Assembly (NCBI GenBank): GCA_021828575.1
Contig: JAJZEL010000198.1
Location: 1 to 25,180 of the forward strand
Length of the DNA: 25,180 nt
Origin: Pseudomonadota bacterium
GTDB taxonomy: Bacteria > Pseudomonadota > Gammaproteobacteria > Burkholderiales > Ferrovaceae
Direction: 5' to 3'
Part shown: positions 23,742-25,180 of the stretch, in pieces
How the letters are laid out: every line of letters starts with the position of its first letter
Numbering within the stretch: position 1 is the first letter of the stretch
Notes under the pieces: generated by a model
What the model was told of the DNA's origin: nothing
Database searches by the model: none
What the model saw: the letters and a program-made list of their open reading frames with translations, nothing else
Position numbers and translations under genes: made by a program

Positions 23742-25180
23742 TTAGATCTGTCGCACTGCCCCCTTGTCAGCTGACGTGACCATAGACGCATACGCCTTGA
23801 GTGCCTTTGAAATTGTACGGTGACGCGCGACAGGTTTCCATGCCTGACTTCCCTTGGCTTCCATGGCTGCCCTTCGCATACTCAATTCATCATCAGTGAT
23901 AGCCAACTGAATACGCCGGTTAGGGATATCTATCTCGATGGGATCGCCATTCTCCACAAGACCGATAGTCCCCCCTTGCGCAGCCTCAGGCGAGACATGG
24001 CCAATGGACAGTCCAGCAGTTCCTCCAGAAAAACGACCATCTGTCATCAAGGCGCAGGCTTTTCCGAGACCCTGGGATTTGAGATAGGACGTGGGATACA
24101 GCATTTCCTGCATACCCGGCCCACCTTTAGGACCTTCGTAACGAACAACGACCACATCTCCGGCCACGACTTCCCCATCCAAGATACCGGTAACAGCATC
24201 ATCCTGACTTTCATAAACACGCGCCTTTCCGGAAAATTTCAGAATCGATTCATCCACTCCGGCCGTCTTGACGATGCAACCATTTTCCGCCAGGTTGCCA
24301 TACAGCACTGCCAGTCCCCCATCCCGGGAATAAGCGTGGGCAACGTCGCGAATGCAGCCTTTTTCCCGGTCAAGATCCAGTTCAGGGTAACGCCGCTCCT
24401 GTGAGAAAGCTACTAACGAAGGCACCCCTCCAGGAGCTGCCCTGTAAAACCGGCTTACGTTTTCATCAAGCACCTCAAAACGGCGAATATCCCAGGCATC
24501 AATGGCTTCACCCATGTTTTTGTGAAGTACCGTGGGCACCTGGCGGTTGATCAACCCTCCCCGATCCAGTTCGCCCAGAATACCCATGACCCCACCAGCG
24601 CGATGTACATCCTCCAGATGGTAGTTCGATGAAGGAGCCACCTTGGAAAGGCAGGGCACTTTCCTGGAAAGATGATCAATGTCAGAAAGGGTGAAGTTGA
24701 CGCCAGCCTCATGGGCTGCCGCCAGAAGATGCAGCACTGTGTTGGTGGAACCTCCCATGGCGATATCGAGCACCATGGCATTCTGGAATGCTTCATAAGA
24801 TGCAATGGAACGTGGCAATACCGAGGCATCGTCCCCCTCGTACCAGCGCTTTGCCAGTTCGACTATCAATTGGCCTGCCTTGAGGAACAGTTTTTTTCGA
24901 TCCGCGTGAGTGGCCACAATGGAGCCGTTGCCAGGGAGCGCCAGTCCCAGTGCTTCAGTAAGACAGTTCATGGAGTTGGCCGTGAACATGCCAGAACAGG
25001 AACCACATGTGGGACATGCGGAGCGCTCAAAGCTTTCTACTTCGGCATCCGACACTCGGTGATCACCCGCCTTGACCATGGCATCAATCAGATCAATGGC
25101 AGTGGTCTGACCGTCCCAGACCACCTTACCTGCCTCCATGGGCCCACCGGACACGAACACAGTGGGAATATTGAGACGCA
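23742..25180 (-). CDS. ilvD: Dihydroxy-acid dehydratase, N-terminus outside window
   Basis: The frame is open to the right edge (reading RLNIPTVFVSGGPMEAGK), so about 140 N-terminal residues are missing from roughly 616. IlvD dehydrates dihydroxy acids to the 2-keto acid precursors of isoleucine and valine. Conserved segments: SACPTCGSCSGMFTANSMNC (iron-sulphur cysteines), AMGGSTNTVLHLLAAAHEAG, GGLAVLYGNLAENGCIVKTA, YEGPKGGPGMQEML and TDGRFSGGTAGLSIGHVSPE. The GCIRDVAHAYS insertion marks the long E. coli-like group. The GTG at 25158-25160 is internal valine and not a start. leuA, in the same branched-chain supply, is elsewhere in the window. Confidence 0.96.
   Translation of the reverse strand, partial: RLNIPTVFVSGGPMEAGKVVWDGQTTAIDLIDAMVKAGDHRVSDAEVESFERSACPTCGSCSGMFTANSMNCLTEALGLALPGNGSIVATHADRKKLFLKAGQLIVELAKRWYEGDDASVLPRSIASYEAFQNAMVLDIAMGGSTNTVLHLLAAAHEAGVNFTLSDIDHLSRKVPCLSKVAPSSNYHLEDVHRAGGVMGILGELDRGGLINRQVPTVLHKNMGEAIDAWDIRRFEVLDENVSRFYRAAPGGVPSLVAFSQERRYPELDLDREKGCIRDVAHAYSRDGGLAVLYGNLAENGCIVKTAGVDESILKFSGKARVYESQDDAVTGILDGEVVAGDVVVVRYEGPKGGPGMQEMLYPTSYLKSQGLGKACALMTDGRFSGGTAGLSIGHVSPEAAQGGTIGLVENGDPIEIDIPNRRIQLAITDDELSMRRAAMEAKGSQAWKPVARHRTISKALKAYASMVTSADKGAVRQI

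Overview
The window looks like chromosomal core sequence from a motile betaproteobacterium. The evidence is the rplU-rpmA-obgE-proB block divergent from ispB, followed by a tRNA-Pro; an E. coli-type class Ia ribonucleotide reductase pair; a long-type IlvD; and a Gram-negative lipoprotein and SppA. I cannot name the genus. No insertion sequence, prophage, CRISPR array or toxin-antitoxin module is visible. Genes are dense and many overlap by a few bases.

Layout. Bases 1-1103 (minus) hold a two-gene energy-taxis receptor: an Aer-like PAS protein, then a membrane HAMP chemoreceptor that runs off the left edge. The pair is preceded by a good sigma-28 (FliA) promoter match. 1171-3455 (plus) is a psiE-sppA pair. 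3530-7600 is nrdAB behind a promoter carrying two NrdR boxes, followed by rmuC. 9059-12058 is a 999-residue PAS-GAF-PAS-PAS-GGDEF-EAL protein, and a small Flp-pilin-like gene lies antisense to its 3' end. 12429-14854 carries leuA and a YihY/BrkB membrane protein, converging on proS (minus). 16627-17433 encodes a lipoprotein that keeps only the PA domain of an M28-type peptidase; its end overlaps proB.

17403-20277 (minus) is rplU-rpmA-(terminator)-obgE-proB. Divergent to it are ispB, a free-standing glutamine amidotransferase and tRNA-Pro(CGG). The right end (minus) is the 3' part of ilvD, then cheR and a CheB that lacks the receiver domain.

How the genes fit together. The split PAS/receptor pair would sense redox or energy state. 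The unlinked cheR-cheB pair supplies methylation and demethylation enzymes that could act on such receptors, and the GGDEF-EAL protein would connect sensing to c-di-GMP. nrdAB supplies deoxynucleotides under likely NrdR control; leuA and ilvD belong to branched-chain amino acid synthesis; proB to proline synthesis; proS and tRNA-Pro to proline decoding.

The points most worth a second look are the CetAB-like split receptor with its sigma-28 promoter, the PA-only lipoprotein, the lone pilin-like gene, the receiver-less CheB beside ilvD, and the terminator ending four bases before the obgE start codon.
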